Part shown: positions 16,634 through 25,686 of the stretch, one piece after another
How positions within the stretch are numbered: the first letter of the stretch is position 1
How the letters are laid out: every line of letters begins with the position of its first letter
Origin: Streptomyces toxytricini
GTDB lineage: Bacteria > Actinomycetota > Actinomycetes > Streptomycetales > Streptomycetaceae
Length of the DNA stretch: 64,000 bases
Assembly (NCBI RefSeq): GCF_014649915.1
Contig: NZ_BMTY01000012.1
Location: 130,671 to 194,670 of the forward strand
Reading direction: 5' to 3'
The notes under the pieces: model-generated
What the model was told of the DNA's origin: nothing
The model's database searches: none
The model's input: the letters and a program-made list of their open reading frames with translations, nothing else
Translations under genes and position numbers: made by a program

Positions 16634-17421
16634 TCCCGGGGATCCGCGAGCAGTTCGCCGAGGAGGCCCGCGCGGAGCGGCCCGACCTGTCCGTGCTGTG
16701 CCTGCTGGTGGCGGCCGAGGCCGACCCGGCGCTGGACGAGCGGGGGGTGGACGCGGCGCAGATCGAGCTGGACCGGCTGGCCGGCATGCTGCCGTACGGC
16801 CTGCGCGGGGCGCGGGCGTGGGCGTCGGCGGTGACGGAGCTGCTCGGAGGCCGGATGGGCTTCCACGGCACGCCCGCGGACTACGAGCGGCTGTCGTCCT
16901 CGCTGCTGCACGAGGTGCTGCGGCGCCGGCGCGGCCTGCCGATCCTGCTGTCCGTGGTGTGGCTGGAGGTCGCCCGGCGGGCGGGCGCGCCGGTGTACGG
17001 GCTCGGGCTGCCGGGGCATTTCGTCGTGGGCTTCGGCGACCCTGACGAGGGCGTGGTGGTGGACCCCTTCGCGGGCGGCGCCTCGCTGGGGGCGGGCCCC
17101 GCGGAGCAGGCGACGGGGCCGCGCACGCCCGCCCGGACGCTGGACATCGTGCTGCGGATCCTGAACAACATCCGGGCGTGGGCGGCCATGCGGCCCGAGC
17201 AGTCGGGGGTCGCGCTGTGGGCGCTGGAGCTGTCGCTGCTGCTCCCCTCGCACCCGGCGTCGCTGCGCTACGAGCGGGCGAAGCTGCTGGTGGAGCGCGG
17301 CCGGTTCACCGACGGGGCGGCCGAGCTGGAGGCGTACGCGCTGGTGGTGGAGGCGGTGGACGCCGCGGCCGCGGCGCGGATCCGGTCGGAGGCCCGCTCG
17401 GCGCGGGCCCTGCTGAACTGA
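16630..17421 (+). CDS. SirB1-family (transglutaminase-like/TPR) protein
   Basis: A 263-residue protein with the SirB1_N domain: FHGTPADYERLSSSLLHEVLRRRRGLPILLSVVWLEVARRAG is the recognisable core, followed by YGLGLPGHFVVGF and a VDPFAGG segment; the core is distantly transglutaminase-like. The C-terminal part (LLPSHPASLRYERAKLLVERGRF) forms TPR-like helices. Molecular role is unknown; E. coli sirB1 lies in the hemA-prfA-hemK region, which is not the case here. GTG start overlaps the upstream acetyltransferase stop. Confidence 0.82.
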   Translation: MIPGIREQFAEEARAERPDLSVLCLLVAAEADPALDERGVDAAQIELDRLAGMLPYGLRGARAWASAVTELLGGRMGFHGTPADYERLSSSLLHEVLRRRRGLPILLSVVWLEVARRAGAPVYGLGLPGHFVVGFGDPDEGVVVDPFAGGASLGAGPAEQATGPRTPARTLDIVLRILNNIRAWAAMRPEQSGVALWALELSLLLPSHPASLRYERAKLLVERGRFTDGAAELEAYALVVEAVDAAAAARIRSEARSARALLN

Positions 17422-17458
17422 CCGTCCGCGGGGCGCGGCCCTTGCGTACGGACGGCGG

Positions 17459-17493
17459 CGGCCCCCGCCTCCCGGTGTCGGGGGCGGGGGCCG
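17459..17493. terminator. Terminator hairpin between convergent genes
   Basis: 11-bp perfect inverted repeat (17459-17469 / 17483-17493) with a 13-nt loop, between the SirB1-like gene (stop 17421) and the minus-strand peptidoglycan-binding-like gene (stop 17522). Confidence 0.75.
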
Positions 17494-17521
17494 TGTCCGT
17501 GCCAGGCGGCGGGCGGCGCCG

Positions 17522-19399
17522 TCAGTTGGGGTTGGTGTCGATGGTGACGGTGCGCTCGGCGGTGGTCTTGCCGCGCAGGGCCTTGCCGAGGGCCCCGGCG
17601 ACGTCCTGCGGGGAGACCGGGGTCTTCTCGCCGGTGCCTCGGGTGATCAGCACGCCGTCGAAGCTGTTGCCGTAGATGGCCTTGAGGGCCTCCAGGTCGT
17701 ACTTCTCGACGAGCTTGCCGTCGACGGCCTGCATGCTGAGGATCTTCGGCAGCGACTTGGGGCCGAACGGGATGGACTTCGGGCCGGCCTTGACGGTGGC
17801 GATGCCGGACATGGCGGGCTCGGCGAACTCCTTCATGGCCCGGTCGAGTTCGGCCTGGTTCACGGCCGGCTCCTTGGTGGTGACCGGGAGTTCGACGGCA
17901 TCGGCGGAGCCGGTGGCGACCATGTCGCGGAACGCCTTGGTGACGAGCTCGGCGGAGGCCCCGGTGTCGAGGGTGGTTCCGGCCTTGCCGGGGACGGCGA
18001 CGGCCTTGCCCGTGTCGAACTTGATGGTGCCCTCGGTGACGGTCCCGGCGGTTCCCGCCAGCTCCTGCAGGGCGACCTGGAGCTTCTCCTCGTCGACCGG
18101 CATGACCGGGTCGGCGACGCGCTCGTTGCCGAGGAGCGAGCCGATGACGGTGACCGGGTTGTAGTCGCTGCCCGCGGCGTTGCGGACGGTGGTCTGGGCG
18201 TCCAGGCTCAGGCCGGCCTTCTCCGGCTTCAGCTCGACCGGCTTGCCGCCGACGGTGAGCTGGAGCGGCGTGGCGGCGCGGTTGCCGAAGGCCGTCTGGA
18301 GCTTGGCGACGGCCTCGTCGCGGCTGCCGCTGATGTCGACGCCGAGGACGGTGGTGCCCTTGGGGACGTCCGAGTGGTTCAGCAGCAGGCCGGCTCCGTA
18401 CGCCACGGCGAGGAGGGAGACGACGCCGCCGCCGAGCAGGACCAGCTTCGAGCGGGCCTTGGCGACCTTCGTCGGCTTTGGGGCGGCCGCCTTGGCGGGC
18501 CGGGGCGCCGCCGGCCGGTCGGCGGACGGCTTCGGCGCGCGGGGGGCCGCGGCGCCGGCCGGTCCGGACGGGGCGGCGGGGCCGGGCGGCGGGACGGGGG
18601 TGCGCGCAGCGGCGCCCGTGTCGGGGCCGGGCCACTGCGGGGCGGCGTCGGCGCGCGGGCCGTCGACGGGGAAGGAGCCCAGCGCGGGGCCGCCGGTGGG
18701 GCCGGCCGGGCCGGCGGACCGGCCGGGGCCCTCGGGGGCGTCGAAGGCGGGGAACGGCTCGGTCGCGGGGCCGCCGTCGCCGGGGAAGGCGGGGAAGCCC
18801 TGCGTGGCACCGGCACCGGGCCCTGCCGGGGGCGGGAGCGGCGGGCCGGCGAAGCCGGGGCCGGCCGGGGCCGGCGGCTGCGGGGCGGGGGCGAAGCCCT
18901 GGGGGGCGCCGCCGGCCGCGGGGGCGGCGGGCGGGGCGAAGCCGCCACCCGTGGCGCCGCCGCGCACGGGCGGGGCGGGGGTGCGGACCGGCAGCGGCTC
19001 GGCGGCGGCCGGGGTTCGCGCGGGCAGCGCGGGGGCGGAGCCTTCCGCGGCGGGCGTGCGCTTCGGCAGCGCGGGGGCCGCCGGAGCGGCGGTGGAGGCC
19101 GCGGCCGCCTGGGGCGGCTTGCGTGGGGCGAACCAGTTGTTCGCCGACGCCTCCGGCTCCGCCGCCGGCTCGGGTGCGGGCGCGGGGGGCGCGGGCGCCC
19201 GCGGCGGCTCGGGCTCGGCACCGGGCCGGTCGGCCGGGGCCGCGGCGGCCTCCGCCTCCGCCTCCGCTTCGGCGACGGGCTTGCGCACGACCACCGGCGG
19301 GATCGGCCGCGAACCCGGGATGTTGATCCGGATCCGGGTCGTCAGGGTGGTCTCGGTCTTCGGCCCGTCGGTGTCGGGCGTGGACGGGTTCGAGGTCAC
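17522..19399 (-). CDS. Large membrane protein with extracytoplasmic putative peptidoglycan-binding (PF12229/VanW-associated) domains
   Basis: A 625-residue single-pass protein. Residues 1-310 are a Pro/Ala/Gly-rich cytoplasmic tail with a recurrent Arg-Thr-Pro motif; a membrane helix follows (~318-340, LVLLGGGVVSLLAVAYGAGLLL). The outside part starts VPKGTTVLGVDISGSRDEAVAKL and contains two copies of the fold often found before VanW domains (PG_binding_4, ~345-470 and ~475-610), but no VanW or L,D-transpeptidase catalytic domain. A structural or sensing role at the cell wall is inference. GTG at 19399 is supported by GGAGGAG 6 nt upstream; a longer form starting near 19536 is possible. Confidence 0.72.
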   Translation of the reverse strand: MTSNPSTPDTDGPKTETTLTTRIRINIPGSRPIPPVVVRKPVAEAEAEAEAAAAPADRPGAEPEPPRAPAPPAPAPEPAAEPEASANNWFAPRKPPQAAAASTAAPAAPALPKRTPAAEGSAPALPARTPAAAEPLPVRTPAPPVRGGATGGGFAPPAAPAAGGAPQGFAPAPQPPAPAGPGFAGPPLPPPAGPGAGATQGFPAFPGDGGPATEPFPAFDAPEGPGRSAGPAGPTGGPALGSFPVDGPRADAAPQWPGPDTGAAARTPVPPPGPAAPSGPAGAAAPRAPKPSADRPAAPRPAKAAAPKPTKVAKARSKLVLLGGGVVSLLAVAYGAGLLLNHSDVPKGTTVLGVDISGSRDEAVAKLQTAFGNRAATPLQLTVGGKPVELKPEKAGLSLDAQTTVRNAAGSDYNPVTVIGSLLGNERVADPVMPVDEEKLQVALQELAGTAGTVTEGTIKFDTGKAVAVPGKAGTTLDTGASAELVTKAFRDMVATGSADAVELPVTTKEPAVNQAELDRAMKEFAEPAMSGIATVKAGPKSIPFGPKSLPKILSMQAVDGKLVEKYDLEALKAIYGNSFDGVLITRGTGEKTPVSPQDVAGALGKALRGKTTAERTVTIDTNPN

Positions 19400-19743
19400 A
19401 GAGTTCTCCTCCGAGGCAGTCGCCGCTGGGTCCGTGGACGGGTACTGGCCGGATCCGTACGGCGGCGTGCCCGAGGGGTAGGCGGCTCCACCGCCCCCCT
19501 GGGGCCCGGTGGACGGACTGTCGGTTTCACGACTCAAGGCAGGTTCTCCCGGTTGGCTCCGCCGCCCGTCGTTGCGTGCTCGGGCAGCTCGGCGGCCCGA
19601 CCACCATACTGTCCGCGGCACGGAAGCAACTGAGCTGGTGGAATCAGAGGTTCCCCTTCACCTTCCCCAAGCCGCCGGCGCACACCGCCCCACAGGCCGC
19701 CCAACGGCCCGCAACCGGCACCGCGACCGAGTTCAACGGCCCG

Positions 19744-20127
19744 TCACTCCGCGGACGGGGCGGCCTGGACGGGGCGGTGGAACGGGCCGGACAGCGTGGC
19801 GCAGATCACAGCGGCCACCGTCCCGCCCAAAAGGTAGGCGTACATGGCGATTCCGGACGAACCGAGCAGGAAGTCCCCTTCGGGGCGCGGGGTGCCGACC
19901 ACCACGTACGCCAGGAACCAGCCGACCGCGCCGGCGCCCACCCCGAAGCCGCCGCCGTCGGCGATCCTGCCGCCGAGGAACAGCCCGAAGGCGGCCAGCA
20001 CCGCGAGCACCAGCCCGCCCGGGAACCACAGGTCGACGACGAGCCAGCCGGCCAGGCCGACCACCGCCCCGAGCGCCAACAGCCCGGCCAGCAGGGCGAT
20101 GCGGCCGGCGGTCCAGGGCCGGGTCAC
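19744..20127 (-). CDS. DUF6113-like small integral membrane protein
   Basis: A 127-residue protein with four predicted hydrophobic helices ([51 protein letters not shown] and [15 protein letters not shown]). Streptomyces genomes keep it directly after mshB; no function is known. GTG start overlaps the mshB stop (GTGA, 20124-20127), indicating coupled translation. Upstream of 19744 in the minus direction about 340 bp separate it from the start of the next gene, and I see no further gene there. Confidence 0.72.
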   Translation of the reverse strand: MTRPWTAGRIALLAGLLALGAVVGLAGWLVVDLWFPGGLVLAVLAAFGLFLGGRIADGGGFGVGAGAVGWFLAYVVVGTPRPEGDFLLGSSGIAMYAYLLGGTVAAVICATLSGPFHRPVQAAPSAE

Positions 20128-21020
20128 GCCTCGACCCCCGCGAAGAGGTCGTCCTCGCGCCCGCCGGCGCCGGCGCCCGGACTGCCCTGCACCAGCTCGT
20201 AGAACTCCCGCGCGAACAGCGGCTGCGCCAGGTCGTTGGAGAGCGCGAAGAAGGGGCCGTCCACGGCGATCTGGGTGGCGTGCGCGCGCATCGCGGCCGC
20301 CTTGGCGGCGACGAAGCGCTCGTCCGCGGTGATTTCGGCGGTGATGCGCTCGTCCGGCACCACGCCGGGGACGTCCTCCGGCGAGGCGACTCCGGGGAAG
20401 GGCACCTTCTCCCCCGCCTCCCTCAGACGCGCGAAGCCCTCCTCCACGGCGGAGCGCGGCACCCGGTTCCAGTAGACCTTCCCGATCCGGTGCGGCTCTC
20501 CCAGGTCGCGCCGGTACGCGCCCTCGGCGGCGAGTTCGGCGGCGCGCATGGCGACGCGGTGGGCCTGGATGTGGTCCGGGTGGCCGTACCCGCCGTCCGG
20601 GTCGTAGGTGACGAGGACCTGCGGGCGCAGCTCGCGGATGACCTCGACGAGGTGTGCGGCGGCCTCGTCCACGTCGGCGGACCAGAAGGAGCCGGGCCGG
20701 TCGTTCTGGGGCAGGCCCATCATCCCGGAGTCGCGGAAGCGGCCGGCGCCGCCGAGGAACCGGTGGTCGGTGACGCCCAGTTCGGCCATCGCGGCGGCGA
20801 GTTCGCCGGTGCGGTGGGCGCCGAGGGTGTCGTCGCGGTCGGCCGCCAGGTGGGCGAGGGAGGGCGGGATGACCTCCCCCTCCTCTCCGAGGGTGCAGGT
20901 CACCAGAGCGACGTGCGCACCCTCGGCCGCGTACTTGGCCATGGTGAGGCCGTTGTTGATCGACTCGTCGTCCGGGTGTGCGTGCACGAGGAGCAGACGG
21001 CGGGCGGGAAGACCGTTCAT
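20124..21020 (-). CDS. mshB: N-acetyl-1-D-myo-inositol-2-amino-2-deoxy-alpha-D-glucopyranoside deacetylase (mycothiol biosynthesis)
   Basis: Zn-dependent LmbE-family deacetylase for the second step of mycothiol synthesis, GlcNAc-Ins to GlcN-Ins. The 298-residue product has AHPDDES (residues 14-20, His/Asp zinc ligands and catalytic Asp) and [17 protein letters not shown] with the third zinc His. MshB-specific segments such as [13 protein letters not shown] and GMMGLPQN are present, separating it from Mca (mycothiol S-conjugate amidase). ATG at 21020 begins the conserved [19 protein letters not shown]. In S. coelicolor mshB (SCO5126) lies in the same neighbourhood. The 64-residue membrane protein gene precedes it by 38 nt. 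Confidence 0.93.
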   Translation of the reverse strand: MNGLPARRLLLVHAHPDDESINNGLTMAKYAAEGAHVALVTCTLGEEGEVIPPSLAHLAADRDDTLGAHRTGELAAAMAELGVTDHRFLGGAGRFRDSGMMGLPQNDRPGSFWSADVDEAAAHLVEVIRELRPQVLVTYDPDGGYGHPDHIQAHRVAMRAAELAAEGAYRRDLGEPHRIGKVYWNRVPRSAVEEGFARLREAGEKVPFPGVASPEDVPGVVPDERITAEITADERFVAAKAAAMRAHATQIAVDGPFFALSNDLAQPLFAREFYELVQGSPGAGAGGREDDLFAGVEA

Positions 21021-21058
21021 GGGGCCAAGCGTAGTGCGGTGATCGGCGGCCCGGGGCT

Positions 21059-21253
21059 TCAGAGCTTGAGACCGCTGATCATGCTGGCCACGTTCGAGGT
21101 GAGCTGGGTGAGCGTCGGCGCGATGGTCGAGCTCGCCAGGTAGAAGCCGAGGAGCACACAGACGGCGGCGTGTCCCGCCTTCAGGCCCGATCGCCGGACC
21201 AGCAGGAAGACGACGATCGCCAGCAGCACCACGGCCGAGATCGAGAGTGCCAC
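21059..21253 (-). CDS. Small two-helix membrane protein
   Basis: A 64-residue protein with a strong N-terminal hydrophobic helix ([15 protein letters not shown]) and a second one ([18 protein letters not shown]). Resembles small 'conserved hypothetical' membrane proteins upstream of mshB in Streptomyces; no function known. GTG start with GGAGGTG 8 nt upstream, which makes translation likely. Probably the first gene of a unit with mshB and the DUF6113-like gene. Confidence 0.75.
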   Translation of the reverse strand: MALSISAVVLLAIVVFLLVRRSGLKAGHAAVCVLLGFYLASSTIAPTLTQLTSNVASMISGLKL

Positions 21254-21665
21254 GGCGTTTCACCTCCACGTCGAGCGGACATCGGGTACGCGTACTCGTA
21301 CTCAGTGCTCGGCGGAGTCATACCCACCGTGCGCTACGGATCATAACTATCCGTACCAGCGCATCGATCGAATTCCGGCAGCACGAGGGGCGCACCCCGC
21401 GCATGCGCAGGGTCACGGGGACGGCCGGGCGCGGGGCGCGTACGCCGGCTCGGCCGGTTGCCGGCGCCCGCACGGCCGCCCGGCATCCGTGCGGAGAAGC
21501 CCGTATCTCATGACAGACCGAACAATTCGCCGTGTTGGCAGGCGAATTGGGGCGGCGGCGGCAGGGGCGCGAGGGTACCGGCCGGGGCGCCGCCGCCACG
21601 CGGCGAAACCATCGCGGTGGCTGGAAATGATCGGTACGGGATCACGCCGCGGGCCGCCCGGACAG
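21254..21665. other. Intergenic region with an A+T-containing inverted repeat
   Basis: 412 bp between the first operon's last ATPase gene (stop 21666) and the small membrane protein gene (start 21253), both minus strand. It contains CAATTCGCC (21523-21531) and its exact inverse GGCGAATTG (21541-21549), nine nt apart. This could be a terminator stem for the transporter operon or an operator. A segment of unusually low G+C (about 21330-21380) is a candidate promoter for the mshB unit, but no clear -35/-10 pair is seen. No coding region is supported. Confidence 0.5.
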
Positions 21666-22739
21666 TCACTGGCCGCCGTGCAGCGGCCCCGGCGGCGGCG
21701 GGGGCGGGGGCAGCTCCCCCTCCGCCGGCACCACGTGCTTCTCGGCGGCGAAGTGACAGGCCGACGGGTGCGCCGCCGGCCCCTCCGGGAAGGCCTGCGG
21801 CACCGCCAGCAGCGGCACCTCGTCGGCGCACCGCTGCCGCGCCTTCCAGCAGCGGGTGCGGAAGCGGCAGCCCGACGGCGGGTTGGCCGGCGAGGGCACG
21901 TCCCCGGTCAGGATGATCCGCTCCCGGTGCGCGCGGGCCTGCGGGTCCGGGACCGGAACGGCCGACAGCAGCGCCTGGGTGTAGGGGTGCGTCGGGTGGT
22001 CGTAGATCTCCGCGTCCGTGCCGGTCTCCACGACCCGCCCCAGGTACATCACGCCGATGCGGTCGGAGATGTGCCGGACGATCGACAGGTCGTGCGCGAT
22101 GAACACGTAGCTCAGGTCGAACTCGTCCTGGAGCCGTTCCAGCAGGTTGACCACCTGCGCCTGCACCGACACGTCGAGCGCGGAGACCGGCTCGTCGGCC
22201 ACGATCACCTCGGGCCGCAGGGCGAGGCCCCGGGCGATGCCGATGCGCTGGCGCTGCCCGCCGGAGAACTGGTGCGGGTAGCGGTTGACGTACTCGGGGT
22301 TGAGCCCGACCACGTCCAGCAGCTCCTGGACCTTCCGCCGCCGGTCGCCCTTCGGGGCCGCCTCGGGGTGGATCTCGAAGGGCTCCCCGATGATGTCGCC
22401 GACCGTCATGCGCGGGTTCAGCGAGGTGTACGGGTCCTGGAAGACCATCTGGATGTTGCGGCGGACGGCTTTGAGCGCCCGGCCGGACAGCCTGGTGATG
22501 TCCTCGCCCTTGTACGAGATCGCGCCGGCCGTCGGCCGCTCCAGGTTGACCAGCATCCGCGCGACGGTCGACTTGCCGCAGCCGGACTCGCCGACGATGC
22601 CGAGTGTCTCTCCGCGGGCCAGGCCGAAGGAGACCCCGTCGACCGCCTTGACCGCGCCGATCTGCTTCTTGAAGAGGATGCCCTGGGTCAGCGGGTAGTG
22701 CTTGACGAGGTCGCGGACCTCCAGGATCTGCTCAGCCAC
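21666..22739 (-). CDS. Oligopeptide ABC transporter ATP-binding protein, OppF/DppF type (operon 1)
   Basis: A 357-residue ATPase energising peptide uptake together with the OppD-type partner. Walker [15 protein letters not shown] (~59-72), signature [15 protein letters not shown], Walker [13 protein letters not shown] and the His switch FIAHDLSIV are all present. The C-terminal oligopeptide/dipeptide extension carries the Cys-rich [28 protein letters not shown] near the N-terminus is the F-type hallmark. The GTG start overlaps the OppD-type stop by 8 nt (22732-22739), exactly as in the second operon. Last gene of operon 1. Confidence 0.92.
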   Translation of the reverse strand: MAEQILEVRDLVKHYPLTQGILFKKQIGAVKAVDGVSFGLARGETLGIVGESGCGKSTVARMLVNLERPTAGAISYKGEDITRLSGRALKAVRRNIQMVFQDPYTSLNPRMTVGDIIGEPFEIHPEAAPKGDRRRKVQELLDVVGLNPEYVNRYPHQFSGGQRQRIGIARGLALRPEVIVADEPVSALDVSVQAQVVNLLERLQDEFDLSYVFIAHDLSIVRHISDRIGVMYLGRVVETGTDAEIYDHPTHPYTQALLSAVPVPDPQARAHRERIILTGDVPSPANPPSGCRFRTRCWKARQRCADEVPLLAVPQAFPEGPAAHPSACHFAAEKHVVPAEGELPPPPPPPGPLHGGQ

Positions 22740-23715
22740 CGAGGCACTCCTTCCAGAAGTGGCAGGCGCTCGTCCGGCGCGCGGGCGTACCGGTGACCGA
22801 GTACAGCGGCGGGACGTCGGTGCGGCAGATCGCCTGGGCCATGGGGCAGCGCGGGTTGAAGGCGCAGCCCGGCGGGATGGCCGTGAGGTTGGGCGGCAGG
22901 CCCTTGATGGCGTACAGCTCCTGGCCCATCTGGTCCAGGCGCGGGATGGAGTCGAGGAGGCCGCGCGTGTACGGGTGCGCGGGCGCCCGGTACAGCTCGT
23001 GGACGGGGGCCGCCTCGACGATCCGGCCCGCGTACATGACGGCGATCTTGTCGGCGACGTCGGCGACGACGCCGAGGTCGTGGGTGATCAGGATCAGGCC
23101 CATGTTCAGCTCGCGCTGCAGCTCGGCGAGGAGGTCCATGACCTGGGCCTGGACGGTCACGTCGAGCGCGGTCGTCGGCTCGTCCGCGATGATCAGGGAG
23201 GGCTCCAGGGCGAGCGCCATCGCGATCATGATGCGCTGGCGCATGCCGCCGGAGAACTGGTGCGGGTAGTCCCCCGCGCGCTGGCGGGCCGCCGGGATCC
23301 GCACCCGGTCCATCAGCTCCACGGCCCGCGCACGGGAGTCCTTGCGGGACATGCCGCGGTGCACCTCGAACATCTCGCCGAGCTGCGCGCCCACGGTGAG
23401 GACCGGATTCAGCGCGGACAGCGCGTCCTGGAAGATCATCGCCATGTGCGCGCCGCGGACCCGGCGCCGCTCGTCCTCCTTCATCCGCAGCAGGTCGCGG
23501 CCCTTGAAGAGGATCTCGCCGCCCGCGATGCGGCCGGGCGGCACGTCGAGGATGCCCATGACCGCCTGGGCGGTCACGGACTTCCCGGAGCCGGACTCGC
23601 CGAGCACTGCGAGCGTCTCCCCTTCGTCGACGGAGTAGTTCACGCCGTTGACGGCCTTGGCGACGCCGTCGCGGGTGCGGAACTCCACGTGGAGGTCGCG
23701 GACTTCGAGCAGCAT
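22732..23715 (-). CDS. Oligopeptide ABC transporter ATP-binding protein, OppD/DppD type (operon 1)
   Basis: A 327-residue ATPase subunit. Walker [14 protein letters not shown], signature [15 protein letters not shown], Walker [13 protein letters not shown], and the C-terminal extension with [15 protein letters not shown] are seen. ATG at 23715 begins [12 protein letters not shown], 14 nt after the permease stop; the very long frame further upstream is a shadow of the permease genes. Pairs with the F-type ATPase to form the heterodimeric motor of the importer. Confidence 0.92.
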   Translation of the reverse strand: MLLEVRDLHVEFRTRDGVAKAVNGVNYSVDEGETLAVLGESGSGKSVTAQAVMGILDVPPGRIAGGEILFKGRDLLRMKEDERRRVRGAHMAMIFQDALSALNPVLTVGAQLGEMFEVHRGMSRKDSRARAVELMDRVRIPAARQRAGDYPHQFSGGMRQRIMIAMALALEPSLIIADEPTTALDVTVQAQVMDLLAELQRELNMGLILITHDLGVVADVADKIAVMYAGRIVEAAPVHELYRAPAHPYTRGLLDSIPRLDQMGQELYAIKGLPPNLTAIPPGCAFNPRCPMAQAICRTDVPPLYSVTGTPARRTSACHFWKECLGG

Positions 23716-23729
23716 GGGGCCGGCACTCC

Positions 23730-24725
23730 TCAGCGCAGCTTGGGGTCGAGGGCGTCGCGCACCGCGTCGCCGAGCATGATGAACGCCAGGACGGTGATGC
23801 TGAGCGCGCCGGCCGGCCAGAGCAGCATGTGGGGGGCGTTGCGGATCTGCGAGGCCGCGTTGGAGATGTCGATGCCCCAGGAGACGGTCGGCGGGCGCAG
23901 GCCCACGCCGAGGAAGGACAGGGTGGCCTCCAGGGCGATGTACGTGCCGAGCGCGATGGTGGCGACGACGATGACCGGCGCCACGGCGTTGGGGGCGACG
24001 TGCCTCAGCAGCAGCCGGGTGTTGCCGGCGCCGAGCGCCCGCGCGGCCTGGACGTAGTCGTTCTGTTTGGCGGTGATGACGGAGCCGCGGGCGATGCGGG
24101 CGATCTGCGGCCAGCCGAGCAGCACGATGAAGCCGACGACCGGCCAGACGGTGGTGCTGGTGACCACGGACAGGAAGACCAGGCCGCCGAGGATGACGGG
24201 GATGCCGAAGAAGATGTCCGCGACGCGGGAGAGCGTCGCGTCGCCCCAGCCGCCGAAGAAGCCGGCGAGGCCGCCGAGCAGCGAGCCGAGCAGGGCGGCG
24301 CCCAGGGTGGCGCAGACGCCGACGGTGATGGAGGCGCGGGCGCCGTACACGGTCCGGGTGTACACGTCGCAGCCCTGGGTGTCGTAGCCGAAGGGGTGGC
24401 CGGGGGCGGAGCCCTCCTGCGATTTGGACAGGTCGCACTTGAGGGGGTCGCCGCTCGCGATGAGCTGCGGCCAGATCGCGATGACGACGAGGAAGGCGAT
24501 GAGCAGGGCGGAGACGACGAAGACGGGGTTGCGGCGCAGCTGGTGCCAGGCGTCGGACCACAGGGAGCGGGCCTTCCCGCCCGGTCCGGACGGGCCGGGG
24601 GCGTCGCCGAGGGTCTTCTCCAGGCTTTCCGCTTCTTCGATGGCCAGGTCCATGGGGCCGCCCGCTCCGGTGGGTGCGATGGCTTCCTTGTCGCCGGGCT
24701 GCAGCGGGTCGTACGGCTCAGGCAT
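23730..24725 (-). CDS. Oligopeptide ABC transporter permease, OppC/DppC type (operon 1)
   Basis: A 331-residue membrane subunit with an extended ~60-residue N-terminus, the OppC N-terminal helix (FVVSALLIAFLVVIAI), a large external loop with two cysteines (LKCDLSKSQ and DTQGCDVYTRT), and the BPD_transp_1 core. The ATPase-docking EAA-like loop reads ARALGAGNTRLLLRHVAPN. Ends in GDAVRDALDPKLR, the usual family terminus. Starts 8 nt inside the end of the OppB-type gene. Confidence 0.9.
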   Translation of the reverse strand: MPEPYDPLQPGDKEAIAPTGAGGPMDLAIEEAESLEKTLGDAPGPSGPGGKARSLWSDAWHQLRRNPVFVVSALLIAFLVVIAIWPQLIASGDPLKCDLSKSQEGSAPGHPFGYDTQGCDVYTRTVYGARASITVGVCATLGAALLGSLLGGLAGFFGGWGDATLSRVADIFFGIPVILGGLVFLSVVTSTTVWPVVGFIVLLGWPQIARIARGSVITAKQNDYVQAARALGAGNTRLLLRHVAPNAVAPVIVVATIALGTYIALEATLSFLGVGLRPPTVSWGIDISNAASQIRNAPHMLLWPAGALSITVLAFIMLGDAVRDALDPKLR

Positions 24726-25641
24726 AGCGGATCCTCGGGTCCAGGACCGCGTAGAGCAGGTCGACGAGCAGGTTCGCCAGCAGGAAGACGATGACGAGGA
24801 TGGTGACGAAGCCGACGACGGTCGGGGAGTTGTTGCGCAGGATGCCCTGGTAGAGCTGGTAGCCGACGCCGTGGATGTTGAAGATCCGCTCGGTGACGAT
24901 CGCGCCGCCCATGAGGGCGCCGATGTCCGTGCCGATGAAGGTGACGACGGGGATGAGCGAGTTGCGCAGCAGGTGGCGGGTGATGACCCGCCGGCGGGGC
25001 AGTCCCTTGGCCACGGCGGTGCGGACGTAGTCGGCCTTGGTGTTCTCGGCGATGGAGGTGCGCGAGAGGCGGGTGACGTAGGCCAGGGAGACCAGCGCGA
25101 GGACGATGCCGGGCAGGATCAGCTCGTTCAGGGGGGCGTCCGGGGAGACGGTGGGCCGGACCCAGCCCCACTTCACTCCCAGCAGGTACTGCAGCAGGTA
25201 GCCGGTGACGAAGGTCGGCACGGAGATGACGACGAGGGTCAGGACCAGCAGGGTGGTGTCGATGGTCCGGCCCCGGCGGAGCCCGCTGACCACGCCGAGG
25301 GTGATGCCGACGACGATCTCGATCGTGATGGCGACGAGCGTCAGGCGCAGGGTGACCGGGAACGCCGAGGCCATCAGCTCGGTGACGGGCTGGCCGTTGA
25401 AGGCGGTGCCGAAGTCGCCCTGGAAGATCTGGCCCATGTAGTGGAGGTACTGCTCCCACAGCGGCCGGTCGAGGTAGAGGTCCTTGCGGATGCGCGCGGC
25501 GGTCGCCGGGTCGGGGGCCTTGTCGCCGAACAGGGCGGCGACCGGGTCGCCGAGCGCGTACACCATGATGAAGATCAGGAACGTGCTGCCGATGAACACC
25601 GGGATCATCTGGAGCAGCCGCCGGATCACGTAACGTCCCAT
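24718..25641 (-). CDS. Oligopeptide ABC transporter permease, OppB/DppB type (operon 1)
   Basis: A 307-residue permease: N-terminal MGRYVIRRLLQMIPVFIG helix, external segment, then the BPD_transp_1 core with docking loop KADYVRTAVAKGLPRRRVITRH and the terminal LLYAVLDPRIRYA. Forms the transmembrane pore with the C-type subunit. It lies 45 nt downstream of the substrate-binding protein gene, with no strong hairpin in that gap, unlike operon 2. Confidence 0.92.
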   Translation of the reverse strand: MGRYVIRRLLQMIPVFIGSTFLIFIMVYALGDPVAALFGDKAPDPATAARIRKDLYLDRPLWEQYLHYMGQIFQGDFGTAFNGQPVTELMASAFPVTLRLTLVAITIEIVVGITLGVVSGLRRGRTIDTTLLVLTLVVISVPTFVTGYLLQYLLGVKWGWVRPTVSPDAPLNELILPGIVLALVSLAYVTRLSRTSIAENTKADYVRTAVAKGLPRRRVITRHLLRNSLIPVVTFIGTDIGALMGGAIVTERIFNIHGVGYQLYQGILRNNSPTVVGFVTILVIVFLLANLLVDLLYAVLDPRIRYA

Positions 25642-25686
25642 GGACTGCTCCGGGGGGTGGGTGGGCCGGTGTGTCCGCCGGGCGGG

